Origin: Nansenia antarctica | Taxonomy: Eukaryota > Chordata > Actinopteri > Argentiniformes > Microstomatidae | Direction: 5' to 3' | NCBI GenBank assembly: GCA_963989245.1 | Contig: OZ022347.1 | Coordinates: forward strand, 40,141,794 to 40,205,793 | Length of the DNA stretch: 64,000 nucleotides | Shown here: positions 49,850-59,522 of the stretch, in pieces | How positions within the stretch are numbered: the stretch's first letter is position 1 | Layout: every line of letters begins with the position of its first letter | Program-made: the position numbers and the translations under genes | Notes under the pieces: model-generated | Databases searched by the model: none | The model's input: only the letters and a program-made list of their open reading frames with translations | Told to the model about the DNA's origin: nothing

Positions 49850-50322
49850 TAGTGTTGTTCCGATACCATTTTTTGATCCCGATACCGATACCGATACCTG
49901 ACCGTGCAGTACTTGCCGATACCGAGTACCGATCCGATACCACAGCGTTTGAAAAAACAAAACAAAAAAACATGTTTTTTGAGCCGCATACTCACCTCGA
50001 TGTAAAATTATTGCTAACACTTAGTCTGGCACTGCTCAAAACCTTTGTAAAACTCGTAGGGCCAGTTCCACAGACAAGGCTTAAGCCTAGTCCTGGACTA
50101 AATCACACTTTCAATGTAAAATCTCTATTGAACATGCTTTTTAGTCTAGGATTAGGCTTAATCCTTGTCTGTGAAACCAGCCCGTAAAGTTTTTGTAAAA
50201 CCTAAGTAAAAAAAAAAAAAAAAAAAAAAAAATTTAAATAAGTACTCACCGATACCGATACCAGCATTTTTGTGCGTATCGGTGGCCATGCCGATACTAG
50301 TATCGGTATCGGAACAACACTA
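49850..50322. mobile_element. hAT-type MITE, TSD GTTGTGAC
   Basis: Ends TAGTGTTGTTCCGATACC and GGTATCGGAACAACACTA. GTTGTGAC flanks at 49,842-49,849 and 50,323-50,330. GATACC repeats are subterminal, with an A-run at 50,209-50,231. Confidence 0.93.
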
Positions 50323-50704
50323 GTTGTGACTGTATATGGATCTTCCACACGCTACTGAGGTCCCTGACAGTGTAAAATGAATAAAGTGTAAAAATGGCCA
50401 ATATGTGTTGTTTTTTCCTTATTACTGTGGGAGAGTGCAATCATCCAATCCACCAAGCAACTCAAAACGAGAGTGAATACCAACAGAAGAATATAGGGGA
50501 TTTTGGCAAATATTTTTGGGCCGCTACCCACATGTTTAGCTGTGTTGTTCATTCCATGAATGCATGATCCCTACAAGTTGTACCTCGTTGTACAGGTGAC
50601 TAATCAGGCTTTCCAACGATATAAAATACAATACCAATTGGTATTATTAAAGGGGAGGATTAATCAACCAAAAGAATGTTTCCGAACTTCTTTTGAGGGG
50701 TTTA

Positions 50705-50899
50705 TATATGTTAAGGTACATGTGGGAATACGGTACATGTGGGAAAACTAGGGTTAGGGTTAGGTGCTAGGGTGCTAGGGTTAGGGTTAGGATTAGGGGT
50801 AGGGTTAGACATGCTAGCATGTACCAAGTCGACGTAGCACCTAACCCTAACCCTAGTTTTCCCACATGTACCGTATTCCCACATGTACCGTAACATATA
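50705..50899. mobile_element. Fold-back (palindromic) element with telomere-like hexamers
   Basis: The 65-bp arms 50,705-50,769 and 50,835-50,899 are inverted copies with one mismatch, including GGTACATGTGGGAATACGG and AACTAGGGTTAGGGTTAGG. The centre has more TTAGGG-like hexamers. It adjoins the end of the Tc1-like element. Confidence 0.8.
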
Positions 50900-51360
50900 T
50901 ACATATAGTACATATACATATTAAAGTACAATTCAATAATATTTCAACAACATATTATTGATGTAGATTTTCACTTTGAAGTGGAGAGATTAATAAGTAC
51001 TAATAAATGTTCTTTTCTCATGTAAAATAAGGGCTGCATTTAAATGTAAAGATACATAACAGAGCTTTTGAAAAATGTGCATCTTAAAATAAAGTGCTTA
51101 ATTTTTGAAAAATAAATAAAAAAACGAAATATAAAGTGTAGCTTGAGTTTCCCTCTCTCTTCTGTTTTGCTAGCATGTCCTGGGTTAATATTTCGGTTTC
51201 CCTTGTGGCTGATGATGCTGACGTAGGTATCTGTACACCTGCATAGGTTTCAAGCTCTTGCTGAGAGACTTGGGGTGAATCCCAATTCACCACTCCGGCT
51301 CCGTTTTCACCCCTTGCGCGTTCACGTGTAGCCGTAGTGGCGTCCCAATTCATTACTCAT

Positions 51361-51385
51361 TTAGGGTTAGGGTTAGGGTCAGGGT
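51361..51385. repeat. Short interstitial telomere-like repeat
   Basis: Four degenerate TTAGGG units. Not a telomere: unique sequence lies on both sides. 50,900-51,360 shows no gene. Confidence 0.6.
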
Positions 51386-51595
51386 TTTCCATGGCTCCAT
51401 TTGGAGCAAATCTTGTCCCTCGTTCGATTCGGAGCCATGAGACTCCCTTCCGGCATGCATTGCGAAACATCTACAGAAATATTCTTTTCGCTCTCGTAAT
51501 ACGGAAGCGAGCCTGAAATGTCATTTACTTTTTCTGGAATTACTTGTAATTAAAGACTTGAAAAATTATGATAACCATCGTATTATCTTAGTTTA

Positions 51596-52345
51596 ATGTC
51601 ATTTCAATGCATTATAGACCTTTTCTTTACAACAAGCATAACAAAAAAGATCGCTATTATGCCGATATTGTGCCTATGCAAGGAGCGCCCCATGGAAGCG
51701 TCAAGCACAGCCTTCCCATAAGGAGCGCGATTCACATTGAGATGTACATTCCTGTTTAGAAATAAAATATTACCTGTGGCGTTTGACAGCGGATGATGAT
51801 AGACATATTTAATGTGAAGTTATCTATCTAACATTAGGCTGATGTGTGCATGATAGACACGCATGACCTATGTCCATGTTATTTACAGCTATGGCACGTA
51901 TTAAACCAAAACAACCCGCAATCCTATCCGAGCAGTTGTTATTATGTAATATTGTTGATGGGTTATATCATTTAATGTTATTTCAATGCATTATAGACCT
52001 TTTCTTTATAACAAGCATAACAAAAGAAATCGCTGTTATGCCGAGGTGCTTAACATAGAAAGTTCCACAGTCCAGCGCGCATGGGACAGCGGGCAGGACA
52101 CCGGAGCGCGTTTGTCACAGGCTGACGCTGCCCCGGCGTCAGTCCCATGGAAGTGTCAAGCACAGCCTTCCCAATAGAAATAAATCGGTGCGCGATTCAC
52201 ATTTCAGAGATGTACAATCATGTTTATTTAGAAATAAATTATTACCTGTGGTGTTTGACAGCATGATAGGCGTGAATTCCCCCCCCTTGGTGGTATATGA
52301 CGCTATAGTTGTTATTATACCAAAACAACCGGCAATCTAATCCGA
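51596..52345 (+). repeat. Diverged tandem duplication, unit about 400 bp
   Basis: CATTATAGACCTTTTCTTTA, GTCAAGCACAGCCTTCCCA, ACCTGTGG..GTTTGACAGC and CCGAGCAGTTGTTATTATGT each occur twice in the same order, about 400 bp apart. No coding frame is shared. Confidence 0.65.
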
Positions 52346-52675
52346 GCAGTTGTTATTATGTAGCCTAATATTATTGATGGATGTGCCATTTCTGATGGAG
52401 GGCAGTGAGTGGGAGACTCATCAAGGACATGTAGTTAATTAACAGCGGCTGTTTCTCCAGCGTTCCTGTCACATCGGATGTCGTAACGCCATAAAAATAT
52501 ATCTGTGCTGTTATATATATATATAAAATATAAAAAATATAAAAAACATGTAAATTACATGTTATAAGGCTGATCTGCGCATGATAGTGCTGCATTTTGA
52601 CATATTTCATGTTTCCGCCCGTTGATGGTATATGACGCTATAGTCAGTCCCAATGGTCCAAAAGTCAAGCGCTTC

Positions 52676-52792
52676 GTAACACAGACAGGGTAAATTTTAT
52701 GAATGAAAGTGAAAGTTCTGTCACAAAACGCCGTTACGTATCCTCACACATTACGGCATAGTCCTGCGTATCACCTAGACAACACCACTGGA
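52676..52792. mobile_element. hAT-like 3' terminal fragment
   Basis: Res.emblance to 35,735-35,907: GTTCTGTCACAAAACGC, TTACGTATCCTC, TAGTCCTGCGTATCAC and an end CAACACCACTG. Left end not found. Confidence 0.5.
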
Positions 52793-52947
52793 GCACAGGT
52801 TTCATACAGGTTAGAGCTTATTCTGTCATGGTCTGATAATGAAGCATTGTTCTTTTTTATTTTATGACTTGTTTGATCGATTGATAGCGTTCAAGTTCAT
52901 TCAAGTTGTGAATGAATCGCGAGCGTCAATGCTTTTCTACGTGTAAT

Positions 52948-53165
52948 GTCACTTGGACATAGAATAATAAGACACTTGAGTCTGGGTTCAACAAAGGTAT
53001 AACCAGTTTACTTCGGTTCTCTCGACACCTGTCAGTCACCTACTAGTATATCATGAACTCTCTCTAAGGCGCATGCGCTGTCCTGACTATGAATTAACCC
53101 ATTCATTACACTACGGATGACGTATTAGTCGTGAAGGGTTGTCCCATTTCCCCCCGGGGAACCAC
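52948..53165 (-). mobile_element. Possible lone LTR with polypurine tract
   Basis: The plus strand starts TGTCACTTGGACATAG and ends GGTTGTCCCA at about 53,150, and is followed by TTTCCCCCCGGGG, which on minus is a purine tract just before a TG...CA LTR. No internal coding region follows, so this looks like a 3' LTR remnant of an LTR element. Confidence 0.4.
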
Positions 53166-53337
53166 TACGGCTTGTGGCTCTGTTCGGAGTGACTCCAAAA
53201 CGAGTGACTCCAAAACGAGCCGAAGTGGTAGAAAAGAGAATCGGGATTGGGCCATACAGTGCGAGTCTATGATTTGTTCTTGCAATTAAGTTGACCCTCC
53301 CTTTTGCCCATTACTGACCCCTCCCTGTCCCTAGCTC

Positions 53338-53525
53338 TTTAGCTGTCTAGTTTTAGGTTTTGTAGTTTTAGATTATCTTAGACTGTTTTAGACTAGTTTT
53401 AGTTTTAGACTATGTAGTTTTAGTTTAGTTTTAGACTATATTGACGGAAAGTTTTAGATTATCTTAGACTGTTTTAGACTAGTTTTAGTTTTAGACGATG
53501 TACTTTTAGTTTAGTTTTAGACTAT
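53338..53525. repeat. TTTTAGACTA-rich minisatellite
   Basis: Two long direct repeats containing GATTATCTTAGACTGTTTTA, with smaller TTTTAGACTATG units. Confidence 0.75.
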
Positions 53526-53549
53526 GTAGGCCAGGTTTTGTATTGTATT

Positions 53550-53672
53550 TGTTTGTGGTGGATGTTGTTGTTGTATGCCTGTGAACAGGTCACACTTGAA
53601 AATGAGCCCTTGGGGCTCAATGTGTTTTTTACCTGTATAAATGAAGGTTTATTAAAAAAATAAAAAAATAGG
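53550..53672 (+). mobile_element. LINE 3' tail fragment
   Basis: CTTGGGGCTCAATGTG, then ACCTGTATAAATGAAGGTTT and an A-rich end resembles CR1/L2-type 3' termini. 53,673-54,059 holds nothing recognised. Confidence 0.45.
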
Positions 53673-54059
53673 TACATCGGTATCTGCTTGATCTTTTCAC
53701 AAAACTCTTATTTTTGTTTCCCCTCAAGGAAGGTTTCAGCTACCACTCATGCACTCCTTGACCATCAGTAAATGTGTTTTATGTTGACGCACAACGCAAG
53801 CAACTTTAAGGGAACATTCATTAGCACGTTGTTGGGCAGTGAATGAATGTGTTTGAATTCTGGTGGATCGATCATATTGGACTTTGTATTGTGTATTTTC
53901 TCTGTCCTCGGTTCAGATTTGAGTGTGTATGTTTCTGCTCAAAAGATGGGTTTAGTCTCTTAACGCTTTACATTGCCGCTTTTAATAATCGCCATGGTCT
54001 CCAAACATATCAGACATACAGGGTTTGAACTGAACTGCCCGTGGGAAGAATGAACATGT

Positions 54060-54250
54060 GAGAGTCTGTCCATTCTTCATTAAACAAGGACAAAACAGAG
54101 ATAACTGTATTCGGTAAACCTGACAAAAGATCGAAAGTCAGTGCAAAACTTGATTCTCTCTCTAAACTAAAAAACAGGTCAGAAATCTTAGTGTAATTCT
54201 AGACTCTAAACTTCAACAGCCACATGAACTCGATAACTAAATCAGCCTAC
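54060..54250 (+). pseudogene. L2-type LINE RT fragment
   Basis: Frames read NKDKTEITVFGKPDKRSKVS and, after shifts, LNFNSHMNSITKSAY, the region after YADD in L2 reverse transcriptases. It is interrupted by the LTR starting at 54,251. Confidence 0.6.
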
Positions 54251-54508
54251 TGTAGTGACCGCTCCCTAGCGGAGCAAAGTATTCCTAATTCACGGCGTTC
54301 CAGCCTTGTAACAAAGCATTCTTATATGTTGGTGTTGACTCAATCACCCAGGCTGCTTAGCGGGTGATATGACGGGATATAAGTGGGACAGAGTTGAATG
54401 AATGGTTGTTGTTGTCAGTACGCATGCAGAGAGTGAGAATAAAGCACATGATTGTTTTTCTACCGGCAAACCGACTACATCGTCCTGTTATTGCCGTCAC
54501 TCCTACAT
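54251..54508 (+). repeat. 5' LTR of the second CsRn1-like element
   Basis: About 258 bp, with GATATAAGTGG (about 54,375) as a TATA-like box and GAATAAAGC (about 54,437) as polyadenylation signal. Inserted in an L2 fragment. Confidence 0.75.
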
Positions 54509-54553
54509 TGGTGACCCTGAATTTCTCTCGAACGTTTTCGGAGATCATTGAAC

Positions 54554-54661
54554 ATGACAACAAACGCAGTTTCACTCAAGCTGCCCGAGTTTTGGGAACA
54601 AAATGCCATAGCATGGTTTGCACAAGCTGAAGCTCAATTCGCCCTCAGAGATGTTACCGTG
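54554..54661 (+). CDS. gag: CsRn1-like Gag, 5' part (36 codons)
   Basis: ATG ACA ACA opens MTTNAVSLKLPEFWEQNAIA, sharing LKLPEFW with the other copy. It is cut after the Val codon at 54,659-54,661 by the BEL insertion. The same GTG codon reappears at 60,443 because of the 5-bp duplication, and the frame continues there. Confidence 0.82.
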
Positions 54662-54864
54662 TGTTGTGAAGGCCCACAGTTTTAGAGCCAGTTTTAGTTT
54701 CCCCGAAATCAGCCCTTTTGCCCCAGTTATTTACTTTCTTATTTTCTATACTATTCTGTACGTTTATGAAGGTATATGTATTATTATTGTAAATGTTGCT
54801 GTATATTTGATGACGTAGTATATCCGGGGTGTGTCCGTGGCCCGGATGTTGGGTTCGGTGGTGC

Positions 54865-54873
54865 CTATATAAG
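54865..54873 (+). promoter_or_regulatory. TATA box of the BEL LTR
   Basis: CTATATAAG, followed about 25-30 bp later by the GTCCGCGAGTCAGAG region, a likely transcription start. The same box is in the 3' LTR near 59,727. Confidence 0.65.
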
Positions 54874-54959
54874 AGACGGGAGTAGTCCGCGAGTCAGAGT
54901 GTGTGGTGAGCAGCAGAACGAGAGAGAAGCAGAACGAGAGAGAATAACGAGAAGCCGAT

Positions 54960-54971
54960 CCAAGATGGCGG
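54960..54971 (+). promoter_or_regulatory. YY1-like motif in the BEL LTR
   Basis: CCAAGATGGCGG matches the AAnATGGCGGC core bound by YY1. It also opens a 12-codon mini-ORF. A similar AAGATGGCGGC begins the LINE at 26,628. Confidence 0.5.
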
Positions 54972-55305
54972 ATTCAGCAGCGCGCACCCCGTGCAGCAAC
55001 TGAAGACGCCAGGAAAGCGATTACCGAGTGTACCACGGTAGCCCGTTTTAGTTGTGTTCAACGTTGGACCAAGCGGGACGCCAGCTGGACATTAATCGTC
55101 GCCTCCACGAGCGAACACAGACTCCAGCGGAGCTTCGACGCGGACCACTTCATCGACGCACAGGCCATTCAACCAGGCCTCAATGCGCACCACGCCACTG
55201 GATTATAAGCCTGTTCAGGCCAGAGACTATCAGTGAGTGATTGAGAGTGTGTGTGGCCGGCCGGGAGGGAATGTGTATTTGGGGATGTATACAACCGTCA
55301 TGTGT

Positions 55306-55311
55306 AATAAA
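55306..55311 (+). terminator. Polyadenylation signal of the BEL LTR
   Basis: AATAAA within GTGTAATAAATGTGTG, followed by GT-rich sequence. A second copy lies in the 3' LTR near 60,167. Confidence 0.6.
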
Positions 55312-55340
55312 TGTGTGTTCAGATGTAATACCGTGTGTTA

Positions 55341-55424
55341 GTTGTTTGTAGCTCCAATGCTAATGCTAGTTGTTTGTAGCTCCAATGCTAATGCTAGTTG
55401 TTTGTAGCTCCAATGCTAATGCTA
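55341..55424 (+). repeat. Three tandem 28-bp units in the BEL LTR
   Basis: GTTGTTTGTAGCTCCAATGC plus TAATGCTA repeated three times exactly. The same array is present in the 3' LTR. Confidence 0.9.
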
Positions 55425-55617
55425 GTTCCCTTGCTAATGCTAACGACATTAACTGCTAGTCTAACGGTTTGCTGTCGCCCCCTGCCTGTATCCTCCTATA
55501 CTGCCTATTTAGCTCCCTTAGTTAGATAACCAGCCCCTTCCTAAAGTATACAGTCCTTTTCAGCTACTCCCTGGTTACAATTGGTCCTTCGAGCCGGATA
55601 GGTAGTGTAGTGATAGC

Positions 55618-58600
55618 ATGGCTGAGCGCAGCCAACCAGACCAGACAGTTACCCCCCCTTCTCCGCCCCCTGAGCCAGAGCCACGACCACAGAGAGTCCC
55701 GCGGTTGCCTCCGAGGTTACAGGAGTATGAGCTTGAGCTCGAAAGCTCACCGAGTGGTAGCGAGGAGCGCACTCCACGGGATACAGTGGTCGGAGAGGCC
55801 GAGGTGTCCGCCGGCGCGCGGGTGGCTAGCACTGAGACAGCCCTCACCGAGCACCAGCCTGAGGATGAGATGGCAGAACCGCAGGGTTTTGCCGTGGAAA
55901 CGGAAGAACAGGAAGGAGAGGCCCGGTCCGACAGCGCCTGCGGGCGGAAGAGGGAGGGCCTCAGCCTTAACGATCTGCCTCCCAGTACGGCGCGCTCGAG
56001 ACCTAGCTCCTGCCGCTCAGTGGCTTCCTACCGGTCCAGGGCTTCCGTGGGCAGTTATGCCTCTGGGGCGGATAGCCTGCACTCCAGAGGGAGTAGTGCC
56101 GCGCTGTCAGAATATATGCGCCAACAGGCCGAGATGGCGTTAGAGCGGGAGCGCCAACAGGCCGAGATGGCGTTAGAGAGGGAACGCATCCATTTCGAGC
56201 GCGAGCGCCTCCAGATGGAGGCGGCGGGGAGACAGCGCCAGGAGGCGCTAGAACGCGAGCGCCTCCAGATGGAGGCGTCGGGGAGACAGCGCCAGGAGGC
56301 GCTAGAACGTGAACGCTTCCAGATGGACGGAGCGGAACGCGCGGCGGAGAGACAGCGCCAGGAGGCGCTAGAACGTGAACGCTTCCAGATGAACGGAGCG
56401 GAACGCGAGGCGGAGAGACAGCGCCAGGAGGCGCTAGAACGTGAGCGCTTCCAGATGGAGCGCGACCGCCTCCAGACGGAGAGACAGCGCCAGGAGGCGT
56501 TAGAGAGGGAACGCATCCAGTACGAGCGCGAGCGCCTCCAGATGGAGGGGGCGGAACGCGCGGCGGAGAGGCAGATGGCGAGAGAGCAACTGCACGCAGA
56601 GAAGATGGAGGAAATGATGCAGACCATGCGCGACGTGTGCATCAGCAGAACTCCGTCGGCCTGTAGCTCCAGAGTATCATCCGCACGGCCCTCTCGAGTG
56701 CCATCTCCTGAACCCCCCGCCGATGGCTCCATGACCCCCGCCAGGACTGTCCAACTACAGGCCCAGCTGACCACCTGGAAGGAAGAGGACCAGGGACCCG
56801 ACCGCTACGCGGCCCAGAGGGAGCCAGCGTCGCTGCCCGGGAGGGGAGTCATCCCCCAAGAGCGTAGCACACCCCTAGGTCCTCCAGTGCACCAAAATGC
56901 ATGCAGGCCGGACACCCAGACCGTCACTCCAGCACCGATGATCCACTACAGGATGTTCCCCCAGGTGGAGGGACCCAAGTTCCCCTTCTTCAAGGACGAG
57001 GACAGGAGCCAGTATGTGGAGCTACGCATCTGCCTAGACACGCTCTTGGACAACTCCTGCTCAGAGTCCTACAAATATGCGATTCTCCTTCAGCATGTGA
57101 GGAACCCCAGAGCCCACAACATGGTACTGGCCCATGCCTCCGCACCGACACCTTACACCAGAGCGCTCGCTGACTTGGATGCCCGCTACGGTCGTCCCTG
57201 GAACCACGCCCTTGCTGAACTGCAAGCCCTCGAACAGCAGGCCCCCATCAAGGATGACCGGGCGCTGGATGACTTCGCGCTCCGCGTGCACACCTTGGTT
57301 GGGATGCTGAAGACGCAGGGCCCAGCTGGCGCCAGCGAGATCAACAGCACCTCCAACGTAGAGCGGCTGCTCCGCAAGATCCCACGCTTCCGGCAGGAGA
57401 GGTTCCGGCGACAGCAGCGCGTTCGTAACCCCGAGAAGTTGGGTCTGAGCATGGCTGCCTTCGCGGAGTTCCTACTGGAGGAAGTGCATGACACCAACGT
57501 AGACGCCATGGGTTACGCTGAGCCGAAGAAGGAGAGGGAGAAGGGAGACCGCTGGGACGGGCCGAGCTCGAACAGAGGACGCCCAGTAGGAGTGCTGCAC
57601 ACGGAGGAGGAGCCTCGGAGAGAGAGGACCACCCGACCTGAGGGAAAGGATTCCTCTCAACCCCCTCCAAAGGGACGGAGAGGTCCACCGCCATGTCCGT
57701 ACTGCACCAGCGAGCACTGGCTCAATGAGTGCAGTGACTTCAACAACCTGAGTACCGAGGCCAAGCAGAGGTGGCTCGAGAAGAACCAGAGGTGCTGGAA
57801 CTGTGGGCGCGACCATCTGGCGAAGAACTGCACCTTGAGGAGGAAGTGCAACCGCTGTGAGGAGGTCCACCTCCACATCCTACACGAGGTCTCCCTCGCC
57901 AGGTCCACGGAGGGCAACAGAAGCCCTAGGTCCGGTCGCGCACCGGAAGAGGAAACCCCTGTCTACTACCTAGACTCGCCACAGAGCAGCGGCTCCAAGG
58001 TTCTACTGAAGGTGGTGAAGGTCCGACTTCACCACAACAACGCTGTGTACGACACGTACGCCGTTCTAGACGACGGGTCGGAACGGACCATCCTTCTCCA
58101 GGGGGCAGTGCGCCAGTTGGGGCTCCAAGGGACTGCGGAGAAGCTGACTCTGCGCACGATACGTCGCGACCTTAAAGAGGTCACCGGGGCGAGAATCAAC
58201 TTCTCTATCTCCCCGGCGGGGCGGCCGTCGGATAGACATCGGCTTCAGAATGTCTTCACCGCCGACCAGCTAGCGCTCTCCCGCTACGACTACCCCCTGG
58301 AGAGGTTACGCGCAAGATATCCCCACCTACGGGGAGTAGACCTACATCCGATAGAAGGAGCGGAGCCAACCCTTCTCATCGGCTCGGACAACGCTGAACT
58401 GATCGTGTCGCTCCGTCCTCCGCTGAGAGGACCACGAGGCTGCCCGATGGCTGTTAAGACGGCGCTTGGGTGGGCCCTCCAAGGCGCTACCGAGGGGAGA
58501 GATAGAGACGGGAGAGCTACGTCATCCCTCCATGTCCGAACAGAAGAAGCAAACCAACCAACCGGACCGCCTGGAGTGGAATCTATTGCTGCCAGTGCAC

Positions 58601-59499
58601 CTGGAACAGTTAGTACCACAAATGGTTCACCACAGGATGACCAACCAAAGAAGAAGTCTCTGTGGACAGAGCATAAGTCTCTGGATGGGAAGACCTACTA
58701 CTACAACTCCCAGACTAAGGAGTCCCGGTGGTGGCGCTACCGTGCCATGGCGGCAACAGCTGTTGCCGAGGAACACCTGCAGGTGGCCATGCACCCTCAC
58801 GTGGCCGAGGTCAGCATTGACGCACCCGTCAACTCCGTCAAGTACACGTCAGCCATGAAAGTCTCAGCCAGTATTGTAGACGCCTCCAAGGAGGAAAGGC
58901 CGAAGTTGGCGAAGAAGAGAGTAAAGTGGAACCCAGAAGAGGAGGCCAAGCAGGCCTTCAAAGAGCTTCTGGAGGAGGATGGTGGTTCATCCGACGCGTC
59001 ATGGGAGCAAACCATGAGAATGATCATCAACGACCCACGCTACAGCGCCCTGCCCAAGCTGAGTGAGAAGAAGCAAGCGTTTAAGGCCTACAAGGCTAAG
59101 AAGGAGAAGGAACAAGCCAAGCAGCTCAGGAAGAGGAACTGTGATGCGCTGACGAGCATTCTGGACAACATGGCCAACGTCACCTACTGCACCACCTGGT
59201 CCGAGGCCCAGCAGTACCTGCTGGACGACCCCTCCTTCGCTGAGTACGAGGCGCTGCAGAGCATGGACCAGGAAGACGCTCTGATCTGCTTCGAGGAGCA
59301 CATCCGCGCCCTGGAGAAGGAGGAGAAGCAGACGATTCTGCTGAGGGAGAGAGACAAGATGTCCGAAGGTGCCGTGGTACTGGTGAGGGACCAGTCCCTT
59401 CCGCGCGCCGCCTGGCAGACAGGCAGAGTGGTCGACACTATCACCTCCTACCTCGCGCTGCTGGAGCAGCCTAGCCAGTGTGCCTTCTTAGTTAACTGA
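55618..59499 (+). CDS. BEL Gag-protease fused to a captured Prp40-family WW/FF segment
   Basis: 1,293 residues, no internal stop. A proline/glutamate-rich start, then a long E/R/Q coiled coil (about 165-345) made of repeated RQRQEALERER units. A Gag core follows (FPQVEGPKFPFFKDEDRSQY), then knuckles at 693 (CPYC..H..C), 726 (CWNCGRDHLAKNC) and 744 (CNRC). The BEL-type aspartic protease has DDGS at 818-821, then LLIGSDNAELI and TALGWALQG. Usual BEL ORFs then enter RT; this one does not. Residues about 985-1,247 match a Prp40-family protein: WW (W1016, W1038), FF1 (about 1,105-1,158), another FF (about 1,165-1,235). The end (GAVVLVRDQSLPRAAWQTGR) is a BEL integrase C-terminal motif. Confidence 0.88.
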   Translation: MAERSQPDQTVTPPSPPPEPEPRPQRVPRLPPRLQEYELELESSPSGSEERTPRDTVVGEAEVSAGARVASTETALTEHQPEDEMAEPQGFAVETEEQEGEARSDSACGRKREGLSLNDLPPSTARSRPSSCRSVASYRSRASVGSYASGADSLHSRGSSAALSEYMRQQAEMALERERQQAEMALERERIHFERERLQMEAAGRQRQEALERERLQMEASGRQRQEALERERFQMDGAERAAERQRQEALERERFQMNGAEREAERQRQEALERERFQMERDRLQTERQRQEALERERIQYERERLQMEGAERAAERQMAREQLHAEKMEEMMQTMRDVCISRTPSACSSRVSSARPSRVPSPEPPADGSMTPARTVQLQAQLTTWKEEDQGPDRYAAQREPASLPGRGVIPQERSTPLGPPVHQNACRPDTQTVTPAPMIHYRMFPQVEGPKFPFFKDEDRSQYVELRICLDTLLDNSCSESYKYAILLQHVRNPRAHNMVLAHASAPTPYTRALADLDARYGRPWNHALAELQALEQQAPIKDDRALDDFALRVHTLVGMLKTQGPAGASEINSTSNVERLLRKIPRFRQERFRRQQRVRNPEKLGLSMAAFAEFLLEEVHDTNVDAMGYAEPKKEREKGDRWDGPSSNRGRPVGVLHTEEEPRRERTTRPEGKDSSQPPPKGRRGPPPCPYCTSEHWLNECSDFNNLSTEAKQRWLEKNQRCWNCGRDHLAKNCTLRRKCNRCEEVHLHILHEVSLARSTEGNRSPRSGRAPEEETPVYYLDSPQSSGSKVLLKVVKVRLHHNNAVYDTYAVLDDGSERTILLQGAVRQLGLQGTAEKLTLRTIRRDLKEVTGARINFSISPAGRPSDRHRLQNVFTADQLALSRYDYPLERLRARYPHLRGVDLHPIEGAEPTLLIGSDNAELIVSLRPPLRGPRGCPMAVKTALGWALQGATEGRDRDGRATSSLHVRTEEANQPTGPPGVESIAASAPGTVSTTNGSPQDDQPKKKSLWTEHKSLDGKTYYYNSQTKESRWWRYRAMAATAVAEEHLQVAMHPHVAEVSIDAPVNSVKYTSAMKVSASIVDASKEERPKLAKKRVKWNPEEEAKQAFKELLEEDGGSSDASWEQTMRMIINDPRYSALPKLSEKKQAFKAYKAKKEKEQAKQLRKRNCDALTSILDNMANVTYCTTWSEAQQYLLDDPSFAEYEALQSMDQEDALICFEEHIRALEKEEKQTILLRERDKMSEGAVVLVRDQSLPRAAWQTGRVVDTITSYLALLEQPSQCAFLVN
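58560..59358 (+). other. Captured Prp40-family (PRPF40A/B-like) sequence inside the BEL ORF
   Basis: Encodes KKKSLWTEHKSLDGKTYYYN, then SQTKESRW, then WNPEEEAKQAFKELLEEDGG, IINDPRYSALPKLSEKKQAF, AKQLRKRNCDALTSILDNMA, TTWSEAQQYLLDDPSFAE and EDALICFEEHIRALEKEE. These are the WW and FF blocks of the U1-snRNP-associated factor PRPF40. The left edge is uncertain (58,540-58,650). The right edge lies at about 59,358, just before MSEGAVVLV. No introns are present, so it came through RNA. The middle FF domain of the parent is missing. Confidence 0.85.
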
Positions 59500-59522
59500 A
59501 ACCGAGGGTTTCATGGGGCGGC

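Larger units (their letters stand above)
48415..50707 (+). mobile_element. Tc1-like transposon with long inverted repeats, split by two hAT-type elements
   Basis: Left TATAAACTCCTCAAAA and right (read inward) TATAAACCCCTCAAAA begin inverted repeats of about 190 bp or more that include TATCGTTGGAAAGCC. Transposase C-terminal half lies at 49,527-49,849. Insertions at 48,602-49,367 and 49,850-50,322 each have 8-bp duplications. Confidence 0.8.
54662..55579 (+). repeat. 5' LTR of the BEL/Pao element
   Basis: 918 bp. Contains a TATA box, a YY1-like motif, an AATAAA signal and a three-fold 28-bp repeat at 55,341-55,424. Confidence 0.93.

Noticed and set aside
51361..51385. Chromosome end
   Set aside because: Only about four imperfect TTAGGG units, with unique sequence on both sides.
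55618..59499. Processed pseudogene of PRPF40 next to a BEL element
   Set aside because: The Prp40 part has no poly-A tail or own target duplication and is fused in frame on both sides to BEL sequence between identical LTRs.
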